Notes: a model not told the origin generated them from the letters alone. Positions 1 through 12,936 are shown, numbered from the stretch's first letter. The stretch is 64,000 bases of DNA from Streptomyces sp. NRRL WC-3605 (GCF_001509795.1 NZ_LLZN01000001.1:186001-250000); one strand, 5' to 3'. Numbers and translations: made by a program.

Positions 1-192
1 CGCAAGGTCGAGGTGCAGGTGCTCGACTTCGAGGTCGGCGACTCGGTCACCGTCACCGACGGCCCGTTCGCCACGCTGCAGGCCACGATCAACGAGATCA
101 ACGCCGACTCGAAGAAGGTCAAGGGTCTCGTCGAGATCTTCGGCCGCGAGACGCCGGTCGAGCTGAGCTTCGACCAGATCCAGAAGAACTAG
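1..192 (+). CDS. nusG: Transcription termination/antitermination factor NusG, C-terminal part
   Basis: The window opens inside this gene; 63 codons and a TAG stop remain. They encode the KOW domain, with the typical core [15 protein letters not shown] followed by INEIN and a [12 protein letters not shown] strand. In the family this domain contacts ribosomal protein S10 or Rho while the missing N-terminal NGN domain binds RNA polymerase. Placement directly ahead of rplK is the common bacterial secE-nusG-rplKA order. The assignment is secure from these motifs and context; the 5' part lies outside the window. Confidence 0.95.
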   Translation, partial: RKVEVQVLDFEVGDSVTVTDGPFATLQATINEINADSKKVKGLVEIFGRETPVELSFDQIQKN

Positions 193-215
193 CTTCTTCA
201 GGAAGAGCTTCCGAA

Positions 216-257
216 CAGGTCAGACCGGCTGTCCCGCAGCCTGTCTGACCTGCTCGG
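216..257 (+). terminator. Terminator-like hairpin between nusG and rplK
   Basis: A 10-bp perfect arm pair (216-225 with 243-252) continues across one mismatch into an inner 5-bp stem (227-231 with 237-241) closed by a 5-nt loop. Only a weak T-containing stretch (CTCGGTTTC) follows, as is common for Streptomyces terminators. It separates secE-nusG transcription from rplK. A processing role is also possible. Confidence 0.7.
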
Positions 258-359
258 TTTCAGGCCGCGCATCTATACCCGTTATCGTTGTGCGGTATGC
301 CTGCGTCCAGGAACGCCATCTGGGGGCAGGTAGGACCCGAAGAGAGGAACCGGAGAGCA

Positions 360-794
360 ATGCCTCCCAAGAAGAAGAAGGTCACGGGGCTCATCAAGCT
401 CCAGATCCAGGCCGGTGCCGCGAACCCGGCCCCGCCGGTCGGCCCCGCGCTGGGTCAGCACGGCGTCAACATCATGGAGTTCTGCAAGGCCTACAACGCC
501 GCGACCGAGTCGCAGCGTGGCTGGGTCATCCCGGTGGAGATCACGGTCTACGAGGACCGCTCCTTCACCTTCATCACCAAGACGCCCCCGGCCGCCAAGA
601 TGATCCTCAAGGCCGCGGGCATCGAGAAGGGCTCCGGCGAGCCGCACAAGACCAAGGTCGCCAAGATCACCGAGGCGCAGGTCCGCGAGATCGCCCAGAC
701 GAAGCTGCCCGACCTCAACGCCAACGACCTGGACGCCGCGTCGAAGATCATCGCCGGCACCGCGCGTTCCATGGGCGTCACGGTCGAGGGCTGA
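360..794 (+). CDS. rplK: 50S ribosomal protein L11
   Basis: A 144-residue protein, the normal length for streptomycete L11, starting [19 protein letters not shown]. The N-terminal proline/glycine segment ([15 protein letters not shown]) is the thiostrepton-proximal domain and the C-terminal half binds the 23S GTPase-associated region. The ATG at 360 is chosen over in-frame starts further upstream because GGAG precedes it at about 8 nt and because the protein then matches family length. It is followed by rplA across an 83-nt gap that holds an L1-like RNA hairpin. L11 is also needed for RelA-dependent ppGpp synthesis (family knowledge). Confidence 0.97.
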   Translation: MPPKKKKVTGLIKLQIQAGAANPAPPVGPALGQHGVNIMEFCKAYNAATESQRGWVIPVEITVYEDRSFTFITKTPPAAKMILKAAGIEKGSGEPHKTKVAKITEAQVREIAQTKLPDLNANDLDAASKIIAGTARSMGVTVEG

Positions 795-821
795 CCTCCA
801 CCCCCCGTACGACAAGCAGAA

Positions 822-851
822 CGTGGGAGGGCCTGCTCGGCCCCGACCACG
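822..851 (+). promoter_or_regulatory. Predicted ribosomal protein L1 binding hairpin in the rplK-rplA mRNA
   Basis: The stem CGTGG (822-826) pairs with CCACG (847-851). Inside it GA on the left and CGA on the right form an asymmetric internal loop. A 5-bp inner helix (829-833 with 839-843) is closed by TGCTC. Strand sequences GTGGGAGGG and GGCCCCGACC closely resemble the L1 site of 23S rRNA helices 76-77 (GGUGGGAGG and AGCCGACC in E. coli). L1 autoregulates its mRNA through such mimics in other bacteria, so this is probably a translational operator for rplA. Seen: the hairpin. Inferred: L1 binding. Confidence 0.72.
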
Positions 852-877
852 ACTCCTAAGAACACACAGGAGCAGTA

Positions 878-1603
878 GTGAGCAAGCGCAGCAAGTCTCT
901 CCGCGCTGCGGACGCCAAGATCGACCGGGAGAAGCTCTACGCCCCGCTCGAGGCCGTCCGTCTCGCCAAGGAGACCTCCACGACCAAGTTCGACGGCACC
1001 GTCGAGGTCGCCTTCCGCCTGGGTGTCGACCCGCGCAAGGCCGACCAGATGGTCCGTGGCACCGTGAACCTTCCGCACGGCACCGGTAAGACCGCCCGGG
1101 TCCTGGTCTTCGCGACCGGTGACCGTGCCGAGGCCGCGCGTGCCGCGGGCGCCGACATCGTCGGTGCCGACGAGCTCATCGACGAGGTGTCGAAGGGCCG
1201 TCTGGACTTCGACGCCGTCGTCGCCACCCCGGACCTCATGGGCAAGGTCGGCCGTCTCGGCCGCGTCCTCGGCCCCCGTGGTCTGATGCCGAACCCGAAG
1301 ACCGGCACCGTCACGCCGGACGTCGCCAAGGCTGTCAACGACATCAAGGGCGGCAAGATCGAGTTCCGCGTCGACAAGCACTCGAACCTGCACTTCATCA
1401 TCGGCAAGACGTCGTTCGACGACACCAAGCTGGTGGAGAACTACGGCGCGGCCCTGGAGGAGATCCTCCGTCTGAAGCCGTCCGCCGCGAAGGGTCGCTA
1501 CATCAAGAAGGCCGCCATCAGCACCACGATGGGCCCCGGCATTCCGGTCGACTCCAACCGCACCCGCAACCTCCTCGTCGAGGAGGACCCGGCCGCGGTC
1601 TGA
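878..1603 (+). CDS. rplA: 50S ribosomal protein L1
   Basis: A 241-residue L1 with a GTG start at 878 preceded by CAGGAG at 7 nt. The signature [12 protein letters not shown] lies near residues 135-146, and the two-domain L1 fold is expected. L1 forms the mobile L1 stalk of the large subunit and represses its own operon by binding an rRNA-like mRNA site; such a site is present just upstream. A strong terminator follows 27 nt after the stop, so rplK-rplA looks like a two-gene unit. Confidence 0.97.
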   Translation: MSKRSKSLRAADAKIDREKLYAPLEAVRLAKETSTTKFDGTVEVAFRLGVDPRKADQMVRGTVNLPHGTGKTARVLVFATGDRAEAARAAGADIVGADELIDEVSKGRLDFDAVVATPDLMGKVGRLGRVLGPRGLMPNPKTGTVTPDVAKAVNDIKGGKIEFRVDKHSNLHFIIGKTSFDDTKLVENYGAALEEILRLKPSAAKGRYIKKAAISTTMGPGIPVDSNRTRNLLVEEDPAAV

Positions 1604-1629
1604 GCCTTCCAGCTCACCGAAGTCGGACA

Positions 1630-1664
1630 CGGGCCCCGCACCTTCTGGGTGCGGGGCCCGTTCC
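1630..1664 (+). terminator. Intrinsic terminator after rplA
   Basis: A perfect 13-bp GC-rich stem (1630-1642 with 1648-1660) with a 5-nt loop TTCTG is followed by TTCCC. This ends the rplK-rplA unit and insulates the lipoprotein gene downstream. Confidence 0.88.
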
Positions 1665-1731
1665 CTGTCCCCACCCGCTGTGTCCGTGCCCTGGGTTAAC
1701 GTGCCTTCACGGGAACCGCACGGGGGGACGC

Positions 1732-2538
1732 ATGACGAGCACGAGGGCACACCGGCCGGCGTCGTGGACCGCCCTGCCGGCCGCGCTGGCGGCTCTGGCC
1801 GCCTGCACCGCCCCCGACGGCTCCGCGGGCCCCGAGCGCACCGCGCCCGCCCCGGCCGTGACGGCCGCCCTGCGCCAGGCCGAGCGGTCCACCGACCGCG
1901 CCGCGTCCTCGTACGTGGAGTCCACGACCACCATGGGCTCCGCGCTCTCCATGACGGCCCGCGGCACCCTCGCCTGGCGCGGCCCTCTCACCGGCACCCT
2001 GCGCATCCGGTACACGGGCGGCAGCACGGCCGAGACGATGCGCCGCCTGGGCACGACGTCGATGGAGGCCCGCTACCTCCCCGACGCGTACTACGCGCGG
2101 ATGGGCGAGCTGTTCGCCGGCAAGACCGACGGCAGGCACTGGATCCGGTACGCCTACGACGACCTGGAGCGCCTCGCGGGCAGTTCCGGCGCCGACCTCG
2201 CCGACCGGATGCGCGACACCGCGCCGCACACCTCGGTGAAGCGGCTCCTCGCGTCCTCGGACGTCCGCAGGGTCGGCGAGGAGACCGTGCGGGGCACGCG
2301 GGCCACGCACTACTCCGGCACGGTGCCGGGGGAGGGCGCGGACGCGCAGACCGTCGACATCTGGGTCGACGACCGGCACCTGCTCGTCAAGAAGGTCGAG
2401 AAGGGCCGCACGGCCACGGGGGCGCTGACCCAGACCGCCTACTACCGCGGCTACGGCGTCGGGGTCACGGTCCGCAAGCCACCGGCCGGGGACACCGCCG
2501 ACCTGCAGGAACTCCTCGGGAGCGGGCCGCGGAGCTGA
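1732..2538 (+). CDS. Secreted lipoprotein of unknown function
   Basis: A 268-residue protein with a basic N-terminus, a short hydrophobic stretch and a lipobox (LAAC, Cys25), so it should be lipidated and displayed outside the membrane. An Ala/Pro-rich linker follows, then a domain of about 220 residues with alternating hydrophobic strands and motifs such as RGTLAWRG, VDIWVDDRHLLVKKVE and TAYYRGYGVGV. This pattern recalls LppX/LprG-type lipid-binding lipoproteins of actinobacteria, but I cannot confirm that family. It stands alone between two terminator-flanked ribosomal operons. The start ATG follows a GGGGGGA stretch. Confidence 0.8.
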   Translation: MTSTRAHRPASWTALPAALAALAACTAPDGSAGPERTAPAPAVTAALRQAERSTDRAASSYVESTTTMGSALSMTARGTLAWRGPLTGTLRIRYTGGSTAETMRRLGTTSMEARYLPDAYYARMGELFAGKTDGRHWIRYAYDDLERLAGSSGADLADRMRDTAPHTSVKRLLASSDVRRVGEETVRGTRATHYSGTVPGEGADAQTVDIWVDDRHLLVKKVEKGRTATGALTQTAYYRGYGVGVTVRKPPAGDTADLQELLGSGPRS

Positions 2539-2554
2539 TGCCGTAAGGGGCGAT

Positions 2555-2584
2555 TTGCCTGACGGCGACGGCGTCCCGTACTCT
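2555..2584 (+). promoter_or_regulatory. Predicted promoter of the rplJ-rplL unit
   Basis: TTGCCT (2555-2560) and TACTCT (2579-2584) are separated by 18 nt, in the right place for the long rplJ leader. Assigned from hexamer match only. Confidence 0.55.
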
Positions 2585-2826
2585 CCTACAGAAGCCAAAG
2601 ACCGCTGGTCGTTGCCGTGCGCTCGGATGAGGGTGCGGTGGCCGAAGGATCCGCTGATTAGCGGACGACCCGCGCAGGTGTCAGTGGAAGAACTCCCGGA
2701 GTGCGCACAGCCTGTGTGCAATACCGGTCGAGTCCGCCCCGTGCGCCTGCGCCGGGGCGTTTCGTTTTCCCCAGTCCTCCTTCGGGTCCGCGCGGTCAGA
2801 ATCACCCGGAAGGAGGCCGAGACTCT
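2585..2826 (+). ncRNA. L10-type leader RNA upstream of rplJ
   Basis: About 240 nt of untranslated leader precede rplJ. The proximal part contains GAAGCCAAAGACCGCTGGTC and further short helices, resembling the widespread L10 leader to which the L10-(L7/L12) complex binds to repress its own synthesis. The distal part contains a terminator hairpin. The gap holds no plausible gene. Identification as an L10 leader rests on position and partial sequence resemblance; a covariance-model search would settle it. Confidence 0.65.
2735..2768 (+). terminator. Terminator hairpin inside the rplJ leader (possible attenuator)
   Basis: CGCCCCG (2735-2741) pairs with CGGGGCG (2753-2759) and is followed immediately by TTTCGTTTT, the best T-tract in this part of the window. 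It lies about 60 nt before the rplJ start and after the proposed promoter, so it could terminate leader transcripts prematurely. Confidence 0.7.
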
Positions 2827-3357
2827 ATGGCGAGGCCCGACAAGGCTGCCGCAGTGGCGGAGTTGACGGAGCAGTTCCGCAACTCCAGCGCTGCCGTGCT
2901 GACCGAGTACCGCGGTCTCACCGTGGCGCAGCTCAAGACGCTGCGTCGTTCGCTCGGTGAGAACGCCCAGTACGCCGTGGTGAAGAACACGCTGACCAAG
3001 ATTGCGGCCAACGAGGCCGGGATCTCGACGCTGGACGACCTGTTCAACGGTCCGACGGCTGTCGCCTTCGTCACCGGTGACCCGGTGGAGTCGGCTAAGG
3101 GTCTGCGCGACTTCGCCAAGGACAACCCGAATCTCGTCATCAAGGGCGGTGTCCTTGACGGCAAGGCGCTGTCCGCCGACGAGATCAAGAAGCTTGCGGA
3201 CCTCGAGTCCCGCGAGGTTCTGCTCGCCAAGCTGGCGGGCGCTCTGAAGGGCAAGCAGACGCAGGCTGCTCAGGTCTTCCAGGCGCTCCCGTCGAAGCTC
3301 GTCCGCACCGTGGACGCGCTTCGTGCCAAGCAGGACGAGCAGGGCGGTGCCGAGTAA
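2827..3357 (+). CDS. rplJ: 50S ribosomal protein L10
   Basis: A 176-residue protein beginning [17 protein letters not shown], the normal actinobacterial L10 length. The N-terminal domain binds 23S rRNA with L11 and the C-terminal helix carries L7/L12 dimers. Motifs [13 protein letters not shown] and VVKNTL are characteristic. The ATG at 2827 has GGAAGGAGG 13 to 21 nt upstream, a slightly long spacing. It precedes rplL by 113 nt. The upstream leader suggests feedback control by L10-L7/L12. Confidence 0.97.
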   Translation: MARPDKAAAVAELTEQFRNSSAAVLTEYRGLTVAQLKTLRRSLGENAQYAVVKNTLTKIAANEAGISTLDDLFNGPTAVAFVTGDPVESAKGLRDFAKDNPNLVIKGGVLDGKALSADEIKKLADLESREVLLAKLAGALKGKQTQAAQVFQALPSKLVRTVDALRAKQDEQGGAE

Positions 3358-3470
3358 TTCGGCTCGCACGATGACCGCCGCCGCCTGAGGCGGAGGTCGT
3401 AGCGGGCCAACGTACGCCCGCCAGCACATGTACATCCGGCACCTGCCGAATTAGTGGAAGGAAAGCCATC

Positions 3471-3851
3471 GTGGCTCTCACCCAGGACGAACTGCTCGCC
3501 GAGTTCGAGGGCATGACCCTCATCCAGCTCTCCGAGTTCGTGAAGGCGTTCGAGGAGAAGTTCGACGTCACTGCCGCTGCCGCCGTCGCCGTTGCCGGCC
3601 CGGCCGGTCCGGCCGCCGCCGCCGAGGCCCCGGAGGAGAAGGACGAGTTCGACGTCATCCTCACCGGTGCCGGCGACAAGAAGATCCAGGTCATCAAGGT
3701 CGTGCGTGAGCTGACCTCCCTCGGCCTGAAGGAGGCCAAGGACCTGGTCGACGGTGCGCCGAAGCCGGTTCTGGAGAAGGTCAACAAGGAGGCCGCGGAC
3801 AAGGCCAAGGAGTCCCTCGAGGGCGCCGGCGCCTCCGTCGAGGTCAAGTAA
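3471..3851 (+). CDS. rplL: 50S ribosomal protein L7/L12
   Basis: A 126-residue protein with a GTG start preceded by GGAAGGAAAG. The N-terminal dimerisation helices (residues 1 to about 35) are followed by an Ala/Pro/Val-rich hinge (about residues 36-55) and the factor-binding C-terminal domain containing [28 protein letters not shown]. It forms the flexible stalk that recruits EF-G, EF-Tu and IF2. A terminator 50 nt downstream separates it from rpoB. Confidence 0.97.
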   Translation: MALTQDELLAEFEGMTLIQLSEFVKAFEEKFDVTAAAAVAVAGPAGPAAAAEAPEEKDEFDVILTGAGDKKIQVIKVVRELTSLGLKEAKDLVDGAPKPVLEKVNKEAADKAKESLEGAGASVEVK

Positions 3852-3902
3852 GACCTTCACGAACGCAGCGGCCCGCTAGGGCTGTAACGCGAGCGTACCG
3901 AG

Positions 3903-3934
3903 GAGCGATCATCCATTCGGGTGGTCGCTCTTCG
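3903..3934 (+). terminator. Intrinsic terminator after rplL
   Basis: A 12-bp stem with two G-U pairs (3903-3914 with 3919-3930) and a 4-nt loop is followed by TTCGGCGTTC. Placed between rplL and the rpoB promoters. Confidence 0.78.
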
Positions 3935-3962
3935 GCGTTCCCGGGGTGTGGCCGCGGTTGCC

Positions 3963-3990
3963 TTGCACCGCGTTCGTCGGGGGGTATGGT
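3963..3990 (+). promoter_or_regulatory. Candidate upstream rpoB promoter
   Basis: TTGCAC (3963-3968), 16 nt, TATGGT (3985-3990). A reasonable principal-sigma promoter just after the rplL terminator. Confidence 0.5.
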
Positions 3991-4194
3991 GATCTTCGTC
4001 GTGTCCCTGGTCGGCCCGGGGTTCGGGTATGAGGGCCTTGACGAACCGCACGCAGCGCGCAATTCTCAGGACGCGTCGTCACAAGGATCCGTATCCGAGG
4101 CATGGATCGGCGACGAAGAGGGCAGTATCAACGTGCGTTGAAGGCAGGCATGGCGCAGGCGTTGAGAACAATGAGGGTCTCTGAAAACCGGGAC

Positions 4195-4223
4195 TGGACA
4201 TCAGTGTGCCAAGTGGCTACACT
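4195..4223 (+). promoter_or_regulatory. Candidate main rpoB promoter
   Basis: TGGACA (4195-4200), 17 nt, TACACT (4218-4223), the better of two candidates in the 474-nt rplL-rpoB gap between the terminator and the gene. Transcription would start near 4230, leaving about 175 nt of leader that includes the motif TTTGCGCTGCCTGTTAGCTG and a 6-bp hairpin (4250-4255 with 4264-4269). Confidence 0.6.
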
Positions 4224-4405
4224 GACCCTTTGCGCTGCCTGTTAGCTGTCCCCTGCCCGTCACCAGGGGTCTGCCCTCGCCTCAGTATCGCCGACCGGAC
4301 ATCTCCGACCTGGCCCAACAGCCGGATCGGACGAGGTCTGTCCCGATGTGGGAGTGAGGGGCCGGTACGCGCGTAGTGAGTCCGAGCCCTCGGAAGGACC
4401 CCCTC

Positions 4406-7400
4406 TTGGCCGCCTCGCGCAACGCCTCGACCGCGAATACGAACAACGGCGCCAGCACCGCCCCGCTGCGCATCTCTTTTGCAAAGATCAAGGAGCCCCT
4501 CGAGGTTCCGAACCTGCTCGCGCTGCAGACCGAGAGCTTCGACTGGCTGCTCGGCAACACCGCCTGGCAGAGTCGGGTCGAGGCGGCTCTGGAGTCCGGT
4601 CAGGACGTCCCCACCAAGTCCGGCCTCGAGGAGATCTTCGAGGAGATCTCCCCGATCGAGGACTTCTCCGGGTCGATGTCGCTGACGTTCCGCGACCACC
4701 GTTTCGAGCCCCCGAAGAACAGCATCGACGAGTGCAAGGAGCGCGACTTCACGTACGCGGCCCCGCTCTTCGTCACCGCCGAGTTCACGAACAACGAGAC
4801 CGGCGAGATCAAGTCCCAGACGGTCTTCATGGGCGACTTCCCGCTCATGACCAACAAGGGCACCTTCGTCATCAACGGCACCGAGCGTGTCGTGGTGTCG
4901 CAGCTGGTCCGCTCGCCCGGCGTCTACTTCGACTCCTCCATCGACAAGACGTCCGACAAGGACATCTTCTCCGCCAAGATCATCCCGTCCCGTGGTGCCT
5001 GGCTCGAGATGGAGATCGACAAGCGCGACATGGTCGGTGTGCGCATCGACCGCAAGCGCAAGCAGTCCGTCACCGTCCTCCTGAAGGCGCTCGGCTGGAC
5101 CACCGAGCAGATCCTCGAGGAGTTCGGCGAGTACGAGTCGATGCGCGCCACCCTGGAGAAGGACCACACCCAGGGCCAGGACGACGCGCTGCTCGACATC
5201 TACCGCAAGCTGCGTCCGGGCGAGCCCCCCACGCGTGAGGCCGCGCAGACGCTGCTCGAGAACCTCTACTTCAACCCCAAGCGCTACGACCTCGCCAAGG
5301 TCGGCCGCTACAAGGTCAACAAGAAGCTGGGTGCGGACGCTCCGCTGGACGCGGGCATCCTGACCGTCGAGGACGTCATCTCGACGATCAAGTACCTGGT
5401 CAAGCTGCACGCGGGCGAGACCGAGACGGTCGCCGACAGCGGTCAGAGCATCGTCGTCGAGACCGACGACATCGACCACTTCGGCAACCGTCGTCTGCGC
5501 AGCGTCGGCGAGCTCATCCAGAACCAGGTCCGTACGGGTCTGGCTCGTATGGAGCGCGTCGTGCGCGAGCGCATGACCACCCAGGACGTCGAGGCGATCA
5601 CGCCGCAGACCCTGATCAACATCCGGCCGGTCGTCGCCTCCATCAAGGAGTTCTTCGGCACCAGCCAGCTGTCGCAGTTCATGGACCAGAACAACCCGCT
5701 GTCCGGGCTGACGCACAAGCGTCGTCTGTCCGCGCTCGGCCCGGGTGGTCTGTCCCGTGAGCGGGCCGGCTTCGAGGTCCGTGACGTCCACCCGTCGCAC
5801 TACGGCCGCATGTGCCCGATCGAGACGCCCGAAGGCCCGAACATCGGTCTGATCGGTTCGCTCGCCTCGTACGGCCGCGTCAACGCGTTCGGGTTCGTCG
5901 AGACCCCGTACCGCAAGGTCGTCGACGGTCAGGTCACCGACGAGGTGGACTACCTGACGGCCGACGAGGAGGACCGCTTCGTCATCGCGCAGGCCAACGC
6001 CACGCTCAACGACGACATGCGGTTCGAGGAGGCCCGGGTCCTGGTCCGCCGTCGTGGCGGCGAGGTCGACTACGTCCCCGGTGACGACGTCGACTACATG
6101 GACGTGTCGCCGCGCCAGATGGTGTCGGTCGCGACCGCCATGATCCCCTTCCTCGAGCACGACGACGCCAACCGTGCCCTCATGGGCGCGAACATGATGC
6201 GTCAGGCCGTGCCGCTGATCAAGAGCGAGGCCCCGCTCGTCGGCACCGGCATGGAGTACCGCTCCGCCGTCGACGCCGGCGACGTCGTCAAGGCCGAGAA
6301 GGCCGGTGTGGTCCAGGAGGTCTCCGCGGACTACATCACCACCGCCAACGACGACGGCACGTACATCACGTACCGCCTGGCCAAGTTCGCCCGCTCCAAC
6401 CAGGGCACCTCGGTCAACCAGAAGGTCATCGTCCACGAGGGCGACCGGATCATCGAGGGCCAGGTCCTGGCCGACGGTCCGGCCACCGAGAACGGCGAGA
6501 TGGCCCTCGGCAAGAACCTGCTCGTGGCGTTCATGCCGTGGGAGGGTCACAACTACGAGGACGCGATCATCCTGTCGCAGCGCCTCGTGCAGGACGACGT
6601 CCTCTCCTCGATCCACATCGAGGAGCACGAGGTCGACGCCCGTGACACCAAGCTCGGCCCCGAGGAGATCACCCGGGACATCCCGAACGTCTCCGAGGAG
6701 GTCCTCGCCGACCTCGACGAGCGCGGCATCATCCGCATCGGTGCCGAGGTCATCGCCGGTGACATCCTCGTCGGCAAGGTCACGCCCAAGGGTGAGACCG
6801 AGCTGACGCCGGAGGAGCGCCTGCTCCGCGCGATCTTCGGTGAGAAGGCCCGTGAGGTCCGTGACACCTCGCTGAAGGTGCCCCACGGCGAGACCGGCAA
6901 GGTCATCGGCGTGCGCGTCTTCGACCGCGAGGAGGGCGACGAGCTTCCCCCCGGTGTGAACCAGCTGGTGCGCGTCTACGTCGCGCAGAAGCGCAAGATC
7001 ACCGACGGTGACAAGCTCGCCGGCCGTCACGGCAACAAGGGCGTCATCTCCAAGATCCTGCCGATCGAGGACATGCCGTTCCTGGAGGACGGCACCCCGG
7101 TCGACATCATCCTCAACCCGCTGGGTGTCCCGTCCCGAATGAACCCGGGACAGGTCCTGGAGATCCACCTCGGCTGGCTCGCCAGCCGCGGCTGGGACGT
7201 CTCCGGCCTCGGCGAGGAGTGGGCGCAGCGCCTCCAGGCCATCGGCGCCGACCAGGTCGCCCCCGGCACCAACGTCGCGACCCCGGTCTTCGACGGTGCG
7301 CGGGAGGACGAGCTGGCGGGTCTGCTGCAGCACACCATCCCGAACCGGGACGGCGAGCGCATGGTGCAGCCGACCGGTAAGGCGCGGCTGTTCGACGGCC

Positions 7401-7891
7401 GCTCCGGTGAGCCGTTCCCGGACCCGATCTCCATCGGGTACATGTACATCCTGAAGCTGCACCACCTGGTCGACGACAAGCTGCACGCCCGTTCGACCGG
7501 CCCCTACTCGATGATCACCCAGCAGCCGCTGGGTGGTAAGGCCCAGTTCGGTGGCCAGCGGTTCGGCGAGATGGAGGTGTGGGCGCTGGAGGCGTACGGC
7601 GCCGCCTACGCCCTCCAGGAGCTGCTGACCATCAAGTCCGACGACGTCACCGGCCGCGTGAAGGTCTACGAGGCCATCGTCAAGGGCGAGAACATCCCCG
7701 AGCCCGGCATCCCCGAGTCCTTCAAGGTGCTCATCAAGGAGATGCAGTCGCTCTGCCTGAACGTGGAGGTGCTGTCCAGCGACGGTATGTCCATCGAGAT
7801 GCGTGACACCGACGAGGACGTCTTCCGCGCTGCGGAGGAGCTCGGCATCGACCTGTCCCGGCGCGAGCCGAGCAGCGTCGAAGAGGTCTGA
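4406..7891 (+). CDS. rpoB: DNA-directed RNA polymerase subunit beta
   Basis: The beta subunit of core RNA polymerase. A TTG start at 4406, with GGAAGG at 4392-4397, gives 1161 residues, matching the streptomycete protein, which begins at the same place ([14 protein letters not shown]). An in-frame GTG at 4376 would add ten residues but has a poorer ribosome site. The rifampicin region (about residues 416-455, [15 protein letters not shown] and [14 protein letters not shown]) is wild type, so resistance is not predicted. Other landmarks are the [16 protein letters not shown] segment and the active-site Lys region [18 protein letters not shown]. It is co-oriented with rpoC, 97 nt away. Confidence 0.98.
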   Translation: MAASRNASTANTNNGASTAPLRISFAKIKEPLEVPNLLALQTESFDWLLGNTAWQSRVEAALESGQDVPTKSGLEEIFEEISPIEDFSGSMSLTFRDHRFEPPKNSIDECKERDFTYAAPLFVTAEFTNNETGEIKSQTVFMGDFPLMTNKGTFVINGTERVVVSQLVRSPGVYFDSSIDKTSDKDIFSAKIIPSRGAWLEMEIDKRDMVGVRIDRKRKQSVTVLLKALGWTTEQILEEFGEYESMRATLEKDHTQGQDDALLDIYRKLRPGEPPTREAAQTLLENLYFNPKRYDLAKVGRYKVNKKLGADAPLDAGILTVEDVISTIKYLVKLHAGETETVADSGQSIVVETDDIDHFGNRRLRSVGELIQNQVRTGLARMERVVRERMTTQDVEAITPQTLINIRPVVASIKEFFGTSQLSQFMDQNNPLSGLTHKRRLSALGPGGLSRERAGFEVRDVHPSHYGRMCPIETPEGPNIGLIGSLASYGRVNAFGFVETPYRKVVDGQVTDEVDYLTADEEDRFVIAQANATLNDDMRFEEARVLVRRRGGEVDYVPGDDVDYMDVSPRQMVSVATAMIPFLEHDDANRALMGANMMRQAVPLIKSEAPLVGTGMEYRSAVDAGDVVKAEKAGVVQEVSADYITTANDDGTYITYRLAKFARSNQGTSVNQKVIVHEGDRIIEGQVLADGPATENGEMALGKNLLVAFMPWEGHNYEDAIILSQRLVQDDVLSSIHIEEHEVDARDTKLGPEEITRDIPNVSEEVLADLDERGIIRIGAEVIAGDILVGKVTPKGETELTPEERLLRAIFGEKAREVRDTSLKVPHGETGKVIGVRVFDREEGDELPPGVNQLVRVYVAQKRKITDGDKLAGRHGNKGVISKILPIEDMPFLEDGTPVDIILNPLGVPSRMNPGQVLEIHLGWLASRGWDVSGLGEEWAQRLQAIGADQVAPGTNVATPVFDGAREDELAGLLQHTIPNRDGERMVQPTGKARLFDGRSGEPFPDPISIGYMYILKLHHLVDDKLHARSTGPYSMITQQPLGGKAQFGGQRFGEMEVWALEAYGAAYALQELLTIKSDDVTGRVKVYEAIVKGENIPEPGIPESFKVLIKEMQSLCLNVEVLSSDGMSIEMRDTDEDVFRAAEELGIDLSRREPSSVEEV

Positions 7892-7899
7892 CGGGAGTC

Positions 7900-7930
7900 C
7901 GGCGGGGCCCTCACCCACAGGGCCCCGCCG
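7900..7930 (+). other. Large GC hairpin in the rpoB-rpoC intercistronic region
   Basis: A perfect 12-bp stem (7900-7911 with 7919-7930) with a 7-nt loop begins 9 nt after the rpoB stop. No T-tract follows. It could act as a partial terminator, an RNase-processing site or an mRNA stabiliser between subunits that must be made in equal amounts. Confidence 0.75.
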
Positions 7931-7988
7931 ACCCCCAGGCCCCCGTTTCAGACCACAGACTTACAACCCTGAGAGGGATTGACGCATA

Positions 7989-11888
<3,900 letters not shown>

Positions 11889-11902
11889 GCGAGCGATCGT
11901 GT

Positions 11903-11940
11903 GAAGGGCGGTCACCCCTCGGGGTGGCCGCCCTTCGGCG
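11903..11940 (+). terminator. Intrinsic terminator after rpoC
   Basis: A 16-bp stem with one G-U pair (11903-11918 with 11921-11936) and a minimal loop, beginning 15 nt past the rpoC stop. The following sequence is CGGCGTGTCC, without a T-run. Confidence 0.85.
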
Positions 11941-12066
11941 TGTCCGGGGCCGGCTCGGGGGTCTCTCAGGGGATCTCTCGGCAACTCTCAGGGTGCGACC
12001 CCGATGCCCGGACCGCCGGTTCGGCGCATGATGGAGGGACTCCGACCGTTACGGGGGAGGTGCTCC

Positions 12067-12645
12067 ATGACTCAGCCGTCGTGGCCGCCGTGGAAGCCCT
12101 GGCAGGGGCCCGGACCGCAGCCGTGGCAGAAGGGCGCGGGCGGTGCGCCGCAGCCCTGGGCCCAGGCCGCCGCCCCCGCGATGCTCGCCTCGCACGCCGA
12201 CCGTGAGCGCGCCGTGGACGTGCTCAGGGCCGGGTTCGGCGAGGGGCGCCTGGAGAAGCCCGAGTTCGAGCAGCGGGTCGCGAGGGCCTACGCGGCCCGT
12301 ACGGTGGGGGAGCTGGCCCTGCTGGTGGCCGACCTGCCCCAGGGGCCCATGCCGCTGCCGGCGCCCGTCACGCCGGTGCCGCGGACCTTCCTGCCGTACG
12401 ACCGGCCGCGGACCAACGGCAAGGCGGTCGGTTCGGCCGTCTGCGGGGTGCTCTGCCTGATGAGTTTCGGCCTGGCCGGCATACCGGCCGTCGTGCTGGG
12501 GCACTCGGCCCGCGCCGAGATACGGCGCACGGGGGAGAGCGGTGACGGGCTCGCCCTGACGGGGCTCGTTCTCGGCTGGCTGTCGAACGCGGCGTGGGCG
12601 GCGCTGCTGACGCTGATGATCGTGGCCGCGGCCGTGTCCGCGTGA
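12067..12645 (+). CDS. DUF1707/DUF4190-type small membrane protein
   Basis: A 192-residue protein. Residues 1-35 are rich in Pro, Trp and Gln. A DUF1707-like segment follows (about 39-83: SHADRERAVDVLRAGFGEG continuing into RLEKPEFEQRVARAYAART), a short domain that recurs in actinobacterial membrane proteins. Two hydrophobic segments lie near residues 118-142 and 165-191, separated by GHSARAEIRRTGESGDG, as in DUF4190 proteins. The ATG at 12067 is preferred over an upstream in-frame ATG at 12004 because GGGGGAGG precedes it. Function unknown. It lies alone between the rpoBC terminator and the str operon promoter. Confidence 0.85.
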   Translation: MTQPSWPPWKPWQGPGPQPWQKGAGGAPQPWAQAAAPAMLASHADRERAVDVLRAGFGEGRLEKPEFEQRVARAYAARTVGELALLVADLPQGPMPLPAPVTPVPRTFLPYDRPRTNGKAVGSAVCGVLCLMSFGLAGIPAVVLGHSARAEIRRTGESGDGLALTGLVLGWLSNAAWAALLTLMIVAAAVSA

Positions 12646-12763
12646 CGGTGGGCGGGTGCGCGGTGAGAGGGCTGTGACGTGGCCGGATCGACCGGACGAA
12701 GATCGTCTACGCCGTGTGGTCTTGACATCGGCCGTATGGCGATGCGGGCGAGACCCATTTGTT

Positions 12764-12792
12764 TTGACCGCAGCGAATGCGATAGGTACGCT
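12764..12792 (+). promoter_or_regulatory. Predicted str operon promoter
   Basis: TTGACC (12764-12769), 17 nt, TACGCT (12787-12792). A transcript from here would carry a leader of about 190 nt before rpsL. The rest of the 341-nt gap upstream of rpsL shows no gene. Confidence 0.7.
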
Positions 12793-12911
12793 CAGACCTT
12801 GTGCCTGGGGTGTGCCCTGGCTCTTGTGCGTGCCTTCAGACCGTACAGCGAGCTGTGAGCGGCCACCGTGATCTGTGCTCTTTTCGCCTCGCGGCGGGAG
12901 TCCGCCGGATT

Positions 12912-12936
12912 CGACACACCCGACCGCGTGGGTCGG
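12912..12936 (+). promoter_or_regulatory. Leader element shared with the rpsJ leader, copy 1
   Basis: A 25-nt block centred on CCCGACCGCGTGGGTCGG, able to fold as a 6-bp hairpin (CCGACC, GCGTG loop, GGTCGG). The same block with one substitution occurs at 23471-23495 ahead of rpsJ. It ends 50 nt before the rpsL start and is preceded in both leaders by ATCTGTG and GCGGGAG blocks. A shared RNA regulatory site is the likeliest reading. Confidence 0.65.

Noticed and set aside
5651..5770. Possible rifampicin-resistance allele in rpoB
   Set aside because: All the commonly mutated positions in the [15 protein letters not shown] to [14 protein letters not shown] region read as wild type.
12722..12740. 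TTGACA box upstream of the str operon
   Set aside because: No acceptable -10 partner lies 16-19 nt downstream; the TTGACC/TACGCT pair 42 nt further on is much better.
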